Below are positions 10,370 to 22,687 of a stretch of DNA of 64,000 nt, piece after piece. Source of the DNA: Heterostelium album PN500 (taxonomy: Eukaryota > Evosea > Eumycetozoa > Acytosteliales > Acytosteliaceae). The notes beneath the pieces were generated by a model. That model was not told the origin of the DNA. It saw only the letters and a program-made list of their open reading frames with translations, and searched no databases. The stretch's first letter is position 1. Each line of letters starts with the position of its first letter. Both the position numbers and the translations under genes were made by a program. The stretch lies in the NCBI RefSeq assembly GCF_000004825.1, contig NW_008805068.1:558001-622000 (forward strand). The letters run 5' to 3'.

Positions 10370-11361
10370 TTATTGAATTGTACATCTTCTTTGAGGTTGA
10401 TGATTGGGTTTGAGCAATGATTGAACCTTTTCATTTAAACTTTTAACTTGACTATCAAGATCTCTATTGGCTTTAATCTCTTGCTCCAAAAGTCTCTGAG
10501 AATTTTCATTTAGTTGAAGTAATATTTCTTCTCTTTCCCTGTCTTCTTTGATAGACTTCATCAATTCAAAAACTAAAGTTTCCAACTCCATTAATTTTCT
10601 ATTAAAATCTGTGATATTTATGCTCTTTACTTGATCTTGAAGTAAATTGACACCAGGTAAAGTTGATAGAAAAGACTGAATATCTTGAACTGAGGATTCA
10701 TCCAACATTTGGTTCTCCTTTTCATCTAAAGATTTTATCTTTTTAATAGATAATATATGAAAGGGTTTCTTCTTTAGAGTTTGGAGACAAGCTTGAATAT
10801 TGTCTGAATTCATCTTTGCAAGAGATGATTTAGAAACTTGGTTGATAAGTAAACCGTAATTGAACTCTGTGTTGATTGATTCTAAAATATAGTTCAAGGT
10901 ATTAAAATCTTGTAACTTTATTCTACCCGAGTCCAAAGTAATAACAAATACTATTTTATAGTTTCCTCCCTAAAATTTTTATTTTAATTTATTTATTAAT
11001 AAAAATTAACTATTGTTTTTTGAAATATATGAAAAATATGAAAAACTATTTCTAATACTGACTTTTTTAAGGGATTTCTCAATTTCTTTTACTGTAGTAT
11101 CTTTGGCAAGTACATCAGCCATTCCTGGAGTATCAACTATTAAATCTTTTCCTAAAAGATAATATTGAGCTTGCTTGGTCAGACCAGTACCAATACTAAC
11201 TCCTGATTGGAACACACCTTTTCCAATTAAACTATTACATATAGTACTTTTACCACTTCCTAAAATGAAAATATATTAATTCTTTTCCTCTATCAAATAG
11301 ATAAATAGTAAATAAACTTACCAGGGTTACCATAAAATCCAATAATTGTTTCATATTTCAT
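10370..11361 (-). CDS. AIG1/GIMAP-like GTPase with CaaX box (CTIQ)
   Basis: Three exons, complement(join(10370..10969, 11063..11259, 11322..11361)), give 278 residues. The P-loop GNPGSGKST is split by intron 1 after the first base of the second Gly codon. G3 is DTPGMADV. The expected NKxD is replaced by INQVS near residue 115. The C-terminal third is charged and helical (KLMELETLVFELMKSIKEDRERE), a likely coiled coil, and ends in CTIQ, a CaaX box of the farnesylated type (final Gln). AIG1/GIMAP proteins usually sit on membranes and oligomerise; here the membrane anchor would be prenylation. Membrane role and partners are inferred. It is one of four related copies between 8.1 and 12.8 kb. Confidence 0.8.
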
Positions 11362-11709
11362 TTCCAAAATTCTATGTAAAAATAATTTTAAATTTGTTAT
11401 TTTAATTTTGTTTTTATTGAGAGATTTAAACTTTAAATTTTATTTTTAAATCCTTCTAAAAATCAAAAATTAAGAGTAAAAAGAAAACCATCAATATTTT
11501 TATAAAAAAAAAAAACAATAGAAATCTATCCATCTTCCATTGTATTTTATAAATAAAAAAAAAAATAGAAATCTATCCATTTTCCATTTTATTTTTCCAC
11601 TCATTTCTCAATTATTAAAAAAGTAAATTTAACTTAAAAAACTTCATTCTCTCAACTCTTTATATTTTAAATTATATATTGTTCTAAGGGTTCAATTATC
11701 TTATCTTCT

Positions 11710-12754
11710 ATGAATTATCCTAAAACTAATATTATATTTTTTGGAAATCCAGGTAAAGTTATAATACCATAATTAATTTAAAAAATTTAAATAAAAAATA
11801 TTAATAATATTGTTTTAAAAAGGGAGTGGAAAAAGTACTCTTGGCAACATCTTGATAGGCAAAGTTGTTTTTGATTCTGGTGTAAGTTTAGGAACCGGAA
11901 TGACAACAACATCTCATAGCCATGAAATTGATGATACAGTGGTCATTGATACGCCAGGTCTGCAAGATGTAAAGATGAGAGAGAAATCTGCTCAAGAAAT
12001 AGAAAAACAACTTAAAAAAGTATGATTTTTGAAATATAAATATACCTAATTCGAATGATCAAGAAAACTTTATTTTTTTTCATAGGATAAAAGTTTTAAA
12101 ATTGTTTATGTTATTACTTTAGAGAGTGGAAGAATTAAAGCTCATGACTTGCAGACCATAAATTCCATTAATAGAGCTATAAAAACAGAGTTTCAGTATG
12201 GTATAATTATCAACAAAGTATCAAAATATCTTCAACAAATAATTGATGCAACTCCAGATATGTTGAATATTTGTTTTGATTTACTTGACAAACAACCTTG
12301 TAAAATTTTTATTTTAAATGAAATAGAGGAGTTGGATGACCGTGATAATGCATTATTGAAAGACATGGAGGTAATCAAAGAATTATATCTATTCCTCGAC
12401 AAAGTTCCTGCTAGTTTTTTATCAAAAGAAAGGGTGGATAAAGTAGATGTTCGAGATTATAATAAGATGGTGAATGATATGGAGTCTAAAATTCATTCGC
12501 TTATTAAAGAGTCAGAGATGGTTAAGAATAATGTTTGTAGACTAGAGGAAATGGATAAGTCTAAAGGTAAAGATAATCAACATCATTTGACCAATGAAGT
12601 AAATCTTCCTAAAATACAAGAAGGTAATCTTTGTGTTTCTACATTTATAGACGATGCTCCAGTTTACCTACATCGTAATCATTCTCCAACGAACAACAAG
12701 CGTTCACGCTTTCCAAAACCTCATTTTATTGAACAAAATTGTTGTTTATTTTAA
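11710..12754 (+). CDS. AIG1/GIMAP-like GTPase with CaaX box (CCLF)
   Basis: Three exons, join(11710..11752, 11823..12019, 12086..12754), give 302 residues. GNPGSGKST is the P-loop, again split by intron 1. GTGMTT follows at the G2 position, G3 is IDTPGLQDV, and INKVS stands where NKxD is usual. The middle exon is 197 nt, as in the other three copies. After a helical segment the C terminus is polar and ends NCCLF, a CaaX-type CCLF that could be geranylgeranylated or farnesylated. The gene is head to head with the copy at 10370-11361, about 350 bp apart, so they may share a promoter region. GTP binding is well supported; function is unknown. Confidence 0.8.
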
Positions 12755-12990
12755 AAATCTTCAAAAATAATAAAATATCTTTATTTATTATTTTATTATT
12801 TCATTCTTCAAATAAATAAATATTGATTTTGGTTATTTAATTCTAAACAATATAAAAAGTTTTCTTTGATGATCTTCATTCCTTTATTCGAAACTTTTTT
12901 AAATATGATCTATAATTTATTAAGTCGGAGAAAAAAAAAAAAGGATAATATAACTAAACTATTAAATAAAAAATCATTTGACTTAAATGA

Positions 12991-13735
12991 TTATTGAATA
13001 TCAACTGATTGGAGGAGTGGTTCATATTGTGGGTCAGATGAGAAGGAAGGTGGATTCATCTTTAAAAATGTTGTAAATAAAAATAATATCTAAATAAAAA
13101 TATAATTAAGTTAGAATTGTTAAAAATGATTAAGATATTTATAATTAAATAATTAATTACTTACAGATATCAAAGCCATTGCACATTCACCACCGATAAT
13201 CAAACTGAAACCACGGTGTAGTGATTGGCACTCTGTTGTAATGTGTTTCTCACAGAAAAGTTGACCAAAAAATGGAATGCAGGTACCGGCCTTTTCGTTG
13301 TGGTCAGAGTAGCAGTACTTCAGGGTATCACTAAACTTGATGGTAGTGATTGAAACGATAATTATACAGGAGAGAATGACCAAGAACATCAGGATCTCTA
13401 GAATGAAAGCAACCGACAGTGCTCGAAGATTTAAAACAAGATTTGATAAAGTTACATAGATTGCCACCAGTGAGACTCCTACTGAAGCAAACCAAATATA
13501 AGGCAATCGCCAGTCGTTCGAGAGATCATACATAAAAAATTGATAAAGTCCATTACCTATCAATGCTAATCCTACCTAAAAAGTTGTTATTAAACAGTAA
13601 GTTTTCATGTCTTAGTTTGAAATTGTTTGTTTGTTTATTTGTTTAACTTACAAATTGTATGACCAACATTCCAAAGAACAGTATCTTTTTGTATAAAGAA
13701 ATATGATGTGAAATCGTGTCAAGATGTTTTCTCAT
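12991..13735 (-). CDS. Four-span membrane protein, tetraspanin-like topology
   Basis: Three exons, complement(join(12991..13089, 13165..13575, 13652..13735)), give 197 residues. The hydrophobic stretches are about residues 16-40 (ILFFGMLVIQFVGLALIGNG), two close helices in the middle, and one near the end (GGECAMALISILFLFTTFL). The loop before the last helix carries cysteines (CYSDH, CIPFFGQLFC, TECQS). One short and one long extracellular loop with Cys is the tetraspanin plan, but I cannot find the CCG motif, so the family is uncertain. The C-terminal tail is short, Ser/Pro-rich and cytosolic. The location is presumably plasma or endosomal membrane. Confidence 0.65.
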
Positions 13736-15464
13736 TTTTTCTTTATTTTATTTTGTAATATATAAAATGACAATGATGATGATGATTGAGGAGGATGATT
13801 TTGGAAACTGACTAATTCTCTAAAACTAAATATATAAAATTAATTAATTAGTTTTATTCATTTCGACTTTAATTTTAAATTTAATTTAAATGTAATGCAA
13901 TTTTGAATTGAGTTTTAGTGGTTGCATAAGTTGGAGCAATAACACTAGTGAATGATTATTGAAAAAGTGTAGAATGTTGAAGTATATAAAGGTTTACTCA
14001 AACTATTATGAGATATACTGATAATAATAATAATAATAATTCTAAATATGTTATAGGACGATATTGAATAAATATAGTATGCGATCAAATCTATCAAAAG
14101 CTAATAAATTAAAGAATTTGTTTGGTTAAAGAAAAGCGATAAAAACATAAAAAAAAAACAACCACCACCCAACACAAATTTCAAATTGGCGGTTCATTAA
14201 TTTAGAATTTATGTGTTGCAATTTTAAATTTAATAGCAAATTAATAATATGATATGATATCACTTATGTATTATTATCATAGATTAAATTAATTTAACAT
14301 GATATTTATAAATAAATGTTAAAACTAATTAGAGTTATTAGAGGTAAACAAAACACAAAATGTTAGCTACTTGATTTAAATCAACATTGACTGTTTTCTT
14401 TTTATACAACTTTGTAAATGATTACTGATATCAATGAATTAGTCTGCTGCTATATGAAGTGATTGATTGATTGGAATAGGTTTTAAAATTATTTAATTTT
14501 GTAATTATACACTATAGTTGTCTTTTCTTTTCTATTATATGACACTTTTCTATTTTATTGTTTTTATTATTATTATTTTTTACCATTGTATAACACTGCA
14601 GTATATTGCAATACGAAAATATTATTGTATGACACTCACACAAATAAAATAAATAAAATAAACAAACATTTCGTCGCAAGTTATGTGTTAAAAAAAATTA
14701 AAAAAAAAAAAAAAAACAATAGTTGACAACTATTAATAAATAAAAGTGTTATTCACTTTCTTTATAAAAAGAGTGTCTATCTTTTAATTAAAAACTGCCT
14801 CTATAAAAGATGTTGATATTGAGCTGACTGATATTAACTATTGATAAATTTAAATATCAAGCATGTAATACCTACTTTTTTTTGATTTTAAAAAAGGTTT
14901 ATAAACATAAACATATAACTAGTTCTCCTTTTATTATTATTTTTTATTATTAAACTAAACTGTTGCAAAAAATTTTGTTTTAAATTAAATTTGTGTAGTT
15001 CACTTTACTTTTTTGTTTACTACTTTCTATAGAATAAATATTTTGATAAAAATGAATAGTTTTTAAATAAATAGATGATATATATTAAAATTTTAATATT
15101 GGGATGATTTGTTTTATCCTTGTAAGATAATGTAAATGTATCTTTGAAAATAAGGGTGTTCTAATATGTTATAAAAACAAAAATAAATTAAAAAAAAAAA
15201 TAAAATGTTATTACCTATTTTTTTTTTTTTTAATAACTGACATGACCCGAACCAAAAAATTAAATTTGCTTTTTTTTCAAAGTTTGTGGGGTTTTTTTTT
15301 CAAATTGAGATCTTTTTTTTTTCAATTTTCATTTTGAAATCTAATATTTTTGTTAAATGTTATTTGGTGACTGTAGTTAACCTTTTTTGATTAATTAATA
15401 CTAGTTAACAAGACAAAAGTGGTTTGTGAACATCTAATTTTATTTTATTCAGTTCAGTTCTATC
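13736..15464. other. 1.7-kb intergenic region without a visible gene
   Basis: Very AT-rich, with poly-A/T runs near 14690, 15190 and 15220-15330 and simple AATA and AATAAT repeats. It is the upstream region of the minus-strand tetraspan gene and the 3' flank of RINT1. I see no protein or RNA gene. Confidence 0.6.
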
Positions 15465-18400
15465 CTATTCGATTCTTATATTTGCAATAGTTTCTACCTG
15501 GTCTAAATTTAAATTGTAAATGTTGTTATCATTGAACAGCTTCTCTTCTGTGCCAGTACCAGAGTAGTGTCTGAGATCCTCTTTGAACTTGCCAAGTTGA
15601 CTATTGCTCATACGTAATATTAACGATGATTCGTATATTCTTTTTAAATAAATACATAGTTAGTTGTTTGTTTGTTTGTTTGTTTGTTTCGTTGTTTAGA
15701 TTAAAGTTACTACTTACTTTTTCATATATTTCTCTGGTTTATCTGTGAATGTGTGGAATAGAAGGAATAGTGTTTTGATGTCTTTAGAGAATTGTAAACC
15801 GTCTTTGTGTGTGAATTTTAATCGACTAGAGTTGAGTAATAGGTTGAATAGATACTGATCGATCTCTGCAGAGAGCTTTCGCCAGAGTGTATTGATCTTT
15901 TGGAAGCAAATCGATCGTACTATAATGCTGAGTTGATATCTCAGTGTTGAGAGTGCATCTGTCAACTCTGGTGAGATATCAAGTGATTGCTCGTAGTCTA
16001 CCAACAAGCCACCTCCACTACTTGACAAAGATGATGCTGTTGTTGTTGGTGGTGGTGATGTTGATGAAATTGATACTCTATTCTTACTTCTTCTTTGATC
16101 TTCTTGTTCTTCTTCGTCTACTAATGTTTGCTTTGTAAGTTCATCTGATGTAGCTGTTGAGCTAGTTGTTGTTGTTGTTGACAATGAAGATTGTTTAGCC
16201 TGTTTGGCAGATGGTGATAGTAATGCAGCATTGTTTGGATTTAAGAAGATATTGGATTTTGTTTGTACGAATGCACCTCTCTTCAAGTAGAGATTAGACT
16301 TTATCTTGAATCCGTTGAATAGAATCTCTACTATCTTCTTCATCATCTGTTTACCAATCGATTTGTACACACCGATGGTAGAGTGGAATGCAGAGTAACT
16401 GTTGTCATCACCATTACTATCTACACTAGCATTACTAACTAACATTTCTTGATCATGGTTGGATTTCATATGATCATAAATATTAATAAACAACTAGTTT
16501 AGAGATTAGAAAGTTAGTTACAATTTGTTTAAATACTTTTCTTTACTGCTGCTGCTGCTGCTTAACATACCAATTGATCATCCCAATCCTTTAAGACATT
16601 CTTTATGTAGATGGTAGAGTTGTAGATTGAAGATATCTCTTTGAGTTGATGTTCGTCGTACTCGTGTGTTCTCGCCCAAGAGTAAGAATCGGATGGAACC
16701 AAACTGTGTAGTTCGTCGCTGTACTTTGAGAGTAGGTTAAGTTGTATCTGTACAAAGAATTGGAATTGTAGTGATACATCGGAGAGATGTGTGTATCGAT
16801 CGGTTACCATTCGTAGCAATGATATCAGTTCATAGGCAGAGTTTGATGGTTTCATCGTATCGATATCGGCAAAGTCTTCTTTGTAGTAGGGTGCCCAGCA
16901 GTCTGGTGAATGTGCCGATGCATCAAAGTACTCTTGACAAGCGGTAATCTCCAAGTTTATCCACTGGTCAAAGATCGATTCATTCTCAAACACAGCAACA
17001 AACGGTGATTTCATCTGACGATCTAATAGTTCTATTTGTGACTTTGTTCTATCATCGTCTTCCTCTTCTTCCTCTTCATAGTCGTCATCGTCATTATCAC
17101 TACTCTCACTTCTTACTCTCTTCTTTCTCTTGTTTGTAGTTGCTGATTGTTTTAATATGTTGAATTCTATTGGATATGGATATTGATAGTTATCCAATAG
17201 ATATTGTGAGAGTGTTACTAACTCCTCCAGTGTATGATAGAATAGTTTGTTGTCGGAACCACTCGTGAGAAGAGGAATGTCATCACGGAACTTACTAGAC
17301 AATGTATTGACGAGACCGCTTATGAACCAATGTACTACATCGATATATCCGATTGTTCGTTGATTCAATGCATTCTGTAATGCAGTCAAATAAGGAAGAT
17401 GATCTTTAATCAAACGTTTCACATGATGAATTGGCCACTCTGGTTTAGCGAGCATATTGGTGACACGTTTAGTTTGGAAATGATACTTGAATCCTTTAAT
17501 CAGTGATTCTAAAAGTATATCGATTGCCCACAGACTAGTAGGTAATAAGTTTGTTGTTGAATTGGATGATGTTGATGACAAAGCTTTAGAGTTACTATTA
17601 GTTGTTTTAGTTGTTGCAGTTGCAGTAGTTGTGGTTGTTGTTGCTATTGTTTTGGAGGTGTTTGTAGTAGTTATTGTTGTTGTTGCTGTTGGTGAAGTTG
17701 TTGTTGTTGTTGCTGTCGTTGTAGATGGTAGTGTCAGTGGATACTTTTGTGTTGTTAGTTGCAATATAATTAGATTGGAGAATGAAGATTGCAGTTGTTT
17801 GATACGATTGTCTTTACCACCAGTTTCACCACCAGTTCCATCAACACCACTATCATTACCACCAGTAACACCACCACCACCACCACCACTGTTTCCATCC
17901 TTTGAATTGACAGACAATGATATCCAATTCAACTCTTTCAATGAAAGTTTTAACTCACTAAATAACATTATAATATCATAATATTAGTTATACAAACAAC
18001 TTGTTCATGGTTTTCCAATTTATCTAAAACCTAACTTACTCTTTCATTTTCTTCTCTAAAAGCGTTGTTAGATCACTTATCATATGATCGATCAGTCTTG
18101 TCAGATGGGAACAAGGTTGTTGTTGATCATCGTTATTGGTGATAAGCGGTGACTTTAGACAATGTAGATTATTCTGTATCTCTATTAGATTGATAAACGG
18201 TCTTAATGATGCACCAAGATTATTAATATCAATGAATGATTTAATCTTATTGCTTTTTACATAATAATAATGTTAGTAAACAACCAATATGTTTTGTCTT
18301 GTTTTGTTAATACATACTATAGTAAATGTATAATTAATAATATTTGAATGTATTTCTTAATTCTTGTTATTTGATTGATAAGAGTTGTGAATTTACAGAG

Positions 18401-18829
18401 GGTATCTACATGCGAATGATCAATATGTTGTCGTAGACTCTTTAGTAGATTCGCTCGGTTCGCTTGCATCTGATTGAGTTCAGCTATACCGACATTACAC
18501 TGATTCTCCAACTCTGAAAGCGTCGATGATGAACATTGTGTTGCTAACTATAAATAATTATTATTATTCTTATTGTTACTATAAAGATTCAATATGATAA
18601 TAGCTATTAAATAATAAAAAGATAAAACAACGACAACAATTACCATATTCTTGATTGTATTTCTTTCTTTAAGCAATGATTGTTTAAGAGTTGCCAATTG
18701 CTCGAATGATTTCTCATTAATAAGATGTTGATTAAGATAATCAACTAAATTAATTGATTCTACATTTCCATCTGGTTCATCACTATGTCTATCTATAATA
18801 TTATTATTACTACTAATAATATTTGACAT
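15465..18829 (-). CDS. rint1: RINT1/TIP20 homologue, vesicle-tethering subunit
   Basis: Six exons, complement(join(15465..15639, 15718..16493, 16571..17957, 18040..18252, 18318..18547, 18644..18829)), give 988 residues in one frame. The N terminus is helical. The RINT1/TIP20 region begins near residue 390 with LWAIDILLESLIKGFKYHF, then the hallmark KPEWPIHHVKRLIKDHLPYL, and continues through acidic and Ser/Thr-rich inserts to a helical C terminus. Human RINT1 is about 790 residues; the extra length is low-complexity insertion (Thr/Ala run in exon 4, Asp/Glu run, Ser/Thr run in exon 5). The family forms the NRZ/Dsl1 complex with ZW10 and NAG, tethering Golgi-derived vesicles to ER SNAREs. Confidence 0.85.
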
Positions 18830-19528
18830 TCTACTTTGTATTTATATATAATGTAATTTACAATGATTTTTCTTTTTTTAATTAAACATGTGGATGGTAA
18901 ATGAAGTTCTTATATTTTTTTTTTTGATAAAAATTAGTTTTTCCAAAAACAATGTAAATTAAAAGATACCTCTTGTATACTAATAGATTCTTCTAGAGGT
19001 TTTCTATCATTTTATCTTTATTTTATATTTTAACAATATTAAAATTTTGATTTCAGCTTATTAACAACAAATAAATAGAAAAATAAAAGTATTTTGGGAA
19101 TAATTTTGATATCCATAGATTCTTTTCATATATTTTTCTGGTATCCTATTTGTTTTATTATCGCTTCTATTAAAAAAATATCTATTTTCAAGGCTTGGAT
19201 GTTGATAGGAGAACTCTTTATGTTGAAACTGGACTTGGTTTTAAAAGATTAAATTATAATTTATCCTAGATTTTTAATATCGTTCTATCTTAGAAGGAAA
19301 ACAAATCAAATATAGAATTTTTTTTATAATATTTCTTCAGCAAAATCTTCTTCTAGTTATTGTCGATCTGAATATTTAATAATATCAATAAATGTTTAGA
19401 TGTTTATAAAACAATTTGGTGATAGAGATAATAATAGAATATTTATTTATTAAATATTTATATTTTCTTTATGTTTTTTTTTGGAAATTGGAGTGGATTT
19501 TGTATAGTATACTGAGAATCTACTTGGT
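18830..19528. other. Intergenic region without a confirmed gene
   Basis: AT-rich. A 25-codon open stretch near 19195-19270 reads GLDVDRRTLYVETGLGF and then stops. It has no start or splice context and I do not call it. Confidence 0.5.
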
Positions 19529-19867
19529 TTAGGCATGACACCAGCCCATGTCACGACAACATGGTTCCGCATCAGTGTTTCTCTTTATACAATCGTCAAA
19601 TCTATTAATTTGGTCGGCCATTTGATAACATTCGTTGGTGGCTCCTTGCATTAATGGACATATTTCTCTTACGAGTTTAGCGGCATCATTCTCGGAGAAA
19701 CCTTTTCTGTACCATTTCTTGGCGATTTCATAAGTGGAACGACAAGCTTCACAAACTTCCTTTCTGTCTTTTTCCTTTTCGTTTTGATGGATTTGCATTG
19801 ATTGGACACAAACTGCAATGACCAAAACTACAAATAAGATTGATAAAATAGATTGAATTGATTTCAT
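19529..19867 (-). CDS. Small secreted saposin-like protein
   Basis: A single exon of 112 residues. The first 23 residues are a clear signal peptide (SILFVVLVIAVCVQS core). The mature part has a helical, Cys-rich pattern: CEAC, then Cys in REICPLM, ECYQMA, DDCIKR and a final PCC plus WC. The first six fit a saposin-type fold (C1-x2-C2, with later Cys closing the helices), and two extra Cys lie at the end. Saposin-like proteins bind or disrupt lipids; amoebozoans use such proteins in lysosomes and against bacteria. Whether this one is lipid-binding or lytic cannot be told. It is a lone gene with long AT-rich flanks. Confidence 0.7.
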   Translation of the reverse strand: MKSIQSILSILFVVLVIAVCVQSMQIHQNEKEKDRKEVCEACRSTYEIAKKWYRKGFSENDAAKLVREICPLMQGATNECYQMADQINRFDDCIKRNTDAEPCCRDMGWCHA

Positions 19868-20440
19868 TTTTTTTTAGATGAAGTAAAATAGAATAATAAA
19901 AAATGAAATTTCGAATTCTACTATTTCAATACCAATACCATCGCCTTTGGTTTTATTGGGCTCACAACAAAATTAAAAAAAAAATTAAAAAAAAAAATAA
20001 AATATCAAAAAAATATCAATTCCGACTTTTAAATAAACATCTAAACGACACCTGGGAAAAAAAAAAGATATAAGAAAATAAATCAAGTCCATTTTGTGGT
20101 TTATGACATCACTAACTTCATACATCATACCAAATTTGCAAAATGTTAACATTAATGGTCGGATAATAATCTGAAGTCTACACAATTTTTTTTTTTTTTT
20201 TAAATTACAAATTTATTAATTTTTAATGATTATTATTAGTTATTTATTTTTGAAGGAAAAGTGTTGCGAATAAATATAAATGTTTAACATTGAGTGTTGT
20301 TGAAAAGATGACGATGAATGAATCAGGGTTTGTCAGCGTTGTTGTTGTTGTTATTTTTTTGGTTTGAGAGTGGGTGTTGATGATGATGATGATGATGCGA
20401 GGTGTGAAGTGTGAAGTTTGAGATTATTAAACTTAACTAC
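19868..20440. other. Intergenic region with short simple repeats
   Basis: Poly-A/T blocks, a GTT run near 20337-20352 and a GAT run near 20379-20396. There is one marginal minus-strand open frame at 19985-20185 of biased composition, which I do not accept as a gene. Confidence 0.5.
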
Positions 20441-21834
20441 TTAGGCAGTTTTCTTCTTCTTGGTCTTCTTGTCGGTGTCGGCCGCACTCTCTGCTTTCTT
20501 CTTCTTACCGGTTTCCTTTTTGGCTGGTGGTGCTGGCTTTTCTTCTTCTTCTTCCTCCTCTTCAGCGGCTTCAGCTTCCTCTTCATCTTCCTCTTCCTCT
20601 GCTGGTTCAGCTTTCTTCTTGGTGGTCTTCTTTGTGGTGGTCGACTTCTTGGTGGTCTTCTTCTTCTCTGCTGCGGTGGTGGTCTTCTTCTTCTTCTTCT
20701 TGTCTCTCTTCTTTGGACCATCATATTCGATATTATCTACTTTATTTGGTGTAGTCAAATACTTTAATAGAAGTTCAACAGATTGTTCCTATTTTTTTGA
20801 TTCGATTGTAACAATAATAATCAAATTAGTTTAGTAAAACATTCTTTTTTTTTTTTAGTACTGGCGATCATTTATAATTTTAATTACTATACCTTTGTTG
20901 GTTTTGGTGGAAGCAATAACATCTTCAAAACACTCTTAATTTCATCTCTGTTAAGCTTTTCGATTCTACCTTGAAGAATTTCAGTGTTGTATTCCTCCTT
21001 TTCCTAAAGTGTAGTGTTTAAATAATAATAGTGATGATGAATGATCATTAGTTGAGATTAAACTTTTAAAAAAACAAATGTATATGAATGATAAAGTTGT
21101 ACTTACACCTTTCAAGTCGAAACCTTGGAAACCGAGAATGTTCTTCTTTAAACTTTCACCAGCCTTTCCTTTTCTGGCAAAGATAATCTTGTGCAAATCA
21201 GCTAAAACTTCCTTTTCATCAACCTTCAAATGAGCAAATTTATCCTCCACTGTAAGATTAGATTAGTTAGTTAGTTAGTTAGTTAGTTGTTGATACTGTT
21301 GATCTATTAGTTGGCTTTGATCTTACAATCTGAATTATAATCAAGTAATGTCTTTCCTGATTTCATTGGTAGATTCTTCTTCTTTTGTACTTCTTCAGCT
21401 GGGTTTTCGATTGGTGATCTGGTGACTGGACGACGTTCTCTCTTTGATTGAGCACCTTCCTTGAGGCTGTCATCAGCAAGAATCTTGTTGATATAAGAAG
21501 AGTTCTTGTCCATCAATGGATCGGAACGTGGACGCTTCTCACCGGTTGGTGCTTTCTTTACTTTCTTTGGCTCAGATCCATCGGCAGCGGCAGCAGCCTT
21601 CTTCTTCTTCTTGGTTCCAGAGGCAGCGGCCTTCTTCTTCTTCTTCTTTGGCTCGGCAGCGGTGGTGGTAGTGGTGGTAGTAGTAGTGGCTTCAGTGTCG
21701 GCGGCGGCAGTTGAGTCTGTTTCCTTCTCAGTGGCTGGAGTAACGGCGGCAGTAGTTGTGGCAGCTGGAGTTGTATCTTCCTTTGCTGCAGCTGGTGCTG
21801 GTGTAGCAGCTGGCTTCTTTCCTTTTGTTGCCAT
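20441..21834 (-). CDS. DEK-like chromatin protein
   Basis: Four exons, complement(join(20441..20788, 20893..21003, 21107..21249, 21327..21834)), give 369 residues. The N-terminal 110 residues are Ala/Thr-rich with Lys clusters. The middle (about residues 165-270) resembles the DEK SAP-like region: LADLHKIIFARKGK, then LKKNILGFQGFDLKG, EEYNTEILQGRIEKLNRDEIK and VELLLKYL. The C terminus is a long run of Lys-rich and Glu-rich blocks. DEK proteins bind DNA structure and histones and constrain supercoils in chromatin; the basic tails fit nuclear, DNA-bound protein. The C-terminal winged-helix DEK domain is not obvious, so this may be a shorter relative. Confidence 0.7.
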
Positions 21835-22533
21835 TATTATATATTAAAATTTCAAAATCTAGTTATTGTTGTTGTTGATATTGTTGATGTTGAAACTTTA
21901 ACTGTTATAATTTTTTCAAAAAAAAAAAAAAATAAAAAAAATTTAAGTTGGTTAAATTTTTTGATTGTTATTTTTGTGAGTGAAGTTGACAACTGAACTT
22001 GATTGTTTTGTTTAAATGAATGGGTATTTACTTTTTTTGATTGTTTTTTTTCTTTGTGGATCTAAAAAAAACTATGATACTAATTTTTAATTCTCTATAA
22101 AAAAAAAGTGATAATATTAAATAATTAATTCGCAGTGGTTTACTGACAGTTATAATTACCTTTTATGATAGATCAAAACAAAACTTTATTAACAACTTTG
22201 AATTCAAAAAAATGTTTGTTCAAACTTTGTTGTTTTTTTTTTTGCAGCTGAGTTTTTCCAACAGTTGAAAAAGGTGTGATAGACTAATTTTGGGCGCGAA
22301 TCTATAGTTTGCCAATCACACTCCTTAATTATTTTATTTTAAAATTTGAATTCTATATTAGATTAAAATGTGGATAACCACTTTGACCGTTAATTAATTC
22401 AAATCTCAAGAAAGATCTATGAAATGTCTGTTTGTTTTCCAGACTTTGGTTATATTTATGTGTTTTAAATCAATTAAAGTTTGTTAAACTCGAGTACTTG
22501 TATTTGATAAAAGATGAAGTTTATTTTTTTGTT

Positions 22534-22566
<33 letters not shown>

Positions 22567-22687
22567 GGTGGAGTTCGGAATGAGTGATAGTGAGTCGACT
22601 GGTTTGTTTTCGTTATAATTATTATTAACCAAGGGTAGGTCGTTATGTTTGTTGTATAGTTGATTGATTTATTGGTTGGTTGATTGA
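21835..22687. other. Intergenic region between DEK-like and USP genes
   Basis: Promoter side of the DEK-like gene and 3' flank of the protease gene. AT-rich with poly-A near 21920 and a long poly-T near 22545-22566. No gene is visible. Confidence 0.55.

Noticed and set aside
10370-12754. Cluster as septins or Ras-family GTPases
   Set aside because: CaaX tails recall Ras, but the P-loop with DTPG, the missing NKxD and the following coiled coil fit AIG1-like proteins better.
19192-19270. Short open stretch reading VDRRTLYVETGLGF, faintly prefoldin/UXT-like
   Set aside because: Only about 25 codons, no start, no splice partners and quickly stopped. Resemblance is too weak to call even a fragment.
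19985-20185. 66-residue minus-strand open frame
   Set aside because: Composition is that of AT-rich spacer, with no homology, and its end is a Phe run from poly-A/T DNA.
20411-20834. Several overlapping open frames opposite the DEK-like gene
   Set aside because: They mirror the Lys/Glu-rich codon runs of the real gene and have hydrophobic low-complexity translations only. The same holds opposite RINT1, USP, BRF1 and CWC25.
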